A DNA stretch of 42,304 nt, from the NCBI GenBank assembly GCA_017416705.1, contig JAFQBG010000017.1, positions 1 through 42,304 on the forward strand, given 5' to 3'. The position numbers and the translations under genes were made by a program. This document shows, piece after piece, positions 42,175 to 42,304 of the stretch. The notes beneath the pieces were generated by a model that did no database searches, was not told the DNA's origin, and saw nothing but the letters and a program-made list of their open reading frames with translations. Every line of letters begins with the position of its first letter. Position 1 is the first letter of the stretch. The DNA is from Bacteroidaceae bacterium. Lineage in GTDB: Bacteria > Bacteroidota > Bacteroidia > Bacteroidales > Bacteroidaceae.

Positions 42175-42304
42175 CAAGAAAAGATAACTCGCTTAGAATA
42201 AATCGGTTGGTCGGATTGCTTGAAAATTGGGTAACGAGATAGCAACCGTTCGTATTTCAGAGTTCTTCATTGCTTTGCCACAATGCGTGTAACTCGCACT
42301 GCAA

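Larger units (their letters stand above)
41814..42304. other. Non-coding right end of the window
   Basis: No credible gene lies in these 491 bases. It holds the AT-rich dispersed motif (42,111) and an outward promoter (42,166). An AAGGAG at about 42,020 is followed by an 11-codon frame from ATG 42,040, overlapping a CCTGC/GCAGG hairpin; this is too short to call. The last 120 bases would be a transcribed leader of a gene beyond the edge; they are neither the start of a 16S rRNA nor a tRNA that I can recognise. Confidence 0.5.

Noticed and set aside
1-42304. tRNA, rRNA, prophage, transposon or integron
   Set aside because: I looked for T-loop sequences, rRNA starts, integrase and transposase motifs and saw none; a tRNAscan or Infernal run would settle any missed small RNA.

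Overview
The window is chromosomal DNA of a member of the order Bacteroidales (Bacteroidota), probably an intestinal or host-associated anaerobe. Three things point there. Many gene starts are preceded by the Bacteroidota -7 box TAnnTTTG rather than an E. coli -10. The primary sigma factor is the short form without region 1.1. The gene families are also typical: BspA-like leucine-rich repeat protein, clostripain-type protease, DUF4369 lipoprotein, Dps-like ferritin and Bacteroidota-type AddAB. Coding density is high, all coding regions look intact, and I see no tRNA, rRNA, CRISPR array, transposase, integrase or phage gene.

Layout. 1-386: tandem 85-bp palindromic repeats, entered part-way, then the pheS promoter. 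387-5,887: pheS, nth, pgk and a large TPR protein, separated by good terminators. 6,021-9,999: an AspT/YidE-type transporter, a small outer-membrane barrel, a 400-bp mosaic of palindromic repeats, and an lrgAB-like pair. 10,267-15,251: a divergent tyrosine phenol-lyase/tryptophanase-family enzyme, a DUF554 membrane protein with a structured leader, a DUF2148 iron-sulfur protein, and aguA-aguB, which turn agmatine into putrescine. 15,424-19,012 (minus strand): a secreted LRR protein and a Dps-like thioferritin candidate. 19,317-24,696: a ThiE-like protein, prs, a DUF4369 lipoprotein, panB (minus), a Crp/Fnr regulator and a membrane acyltransferase. 24,912-26,662: an M23 peptidase lipoprotein and a NifX-type protein with a histidine-rich tail. 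26,796-37,148: a compact sbcD-sbcC-addA-addB operon for double-strand break processing. 37,250-41,749 (minus): a clostripain-family lipoprotein with a small exported partner, rpoD and the periplasmic protease htrA. 41,750-42,304: non-coding, with an outward-facing promoter near the right edge.

Most of the window is housekeeping and ordinary accessory metabolism. I found no clear new defence or mobile system. The least explained material is intergenic: a palindromic repeat family (1-266, 8,540-8,935) with variable stems and conserved flanks, one copy of which seems to provide a near-leaderless promoter for lrgA; a second AT-rich dispersed motif (18.4, 23.5 and 42.1 kb); and a hairpin-rich leader before the DUF554 gene. 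Among proteins, the tyrosine phenol-lyase-like enzyme with altered active-site positions is the most interesting. Residue numbers were counted by hand. Family comparisons rest on remembered sequences, not on searches.
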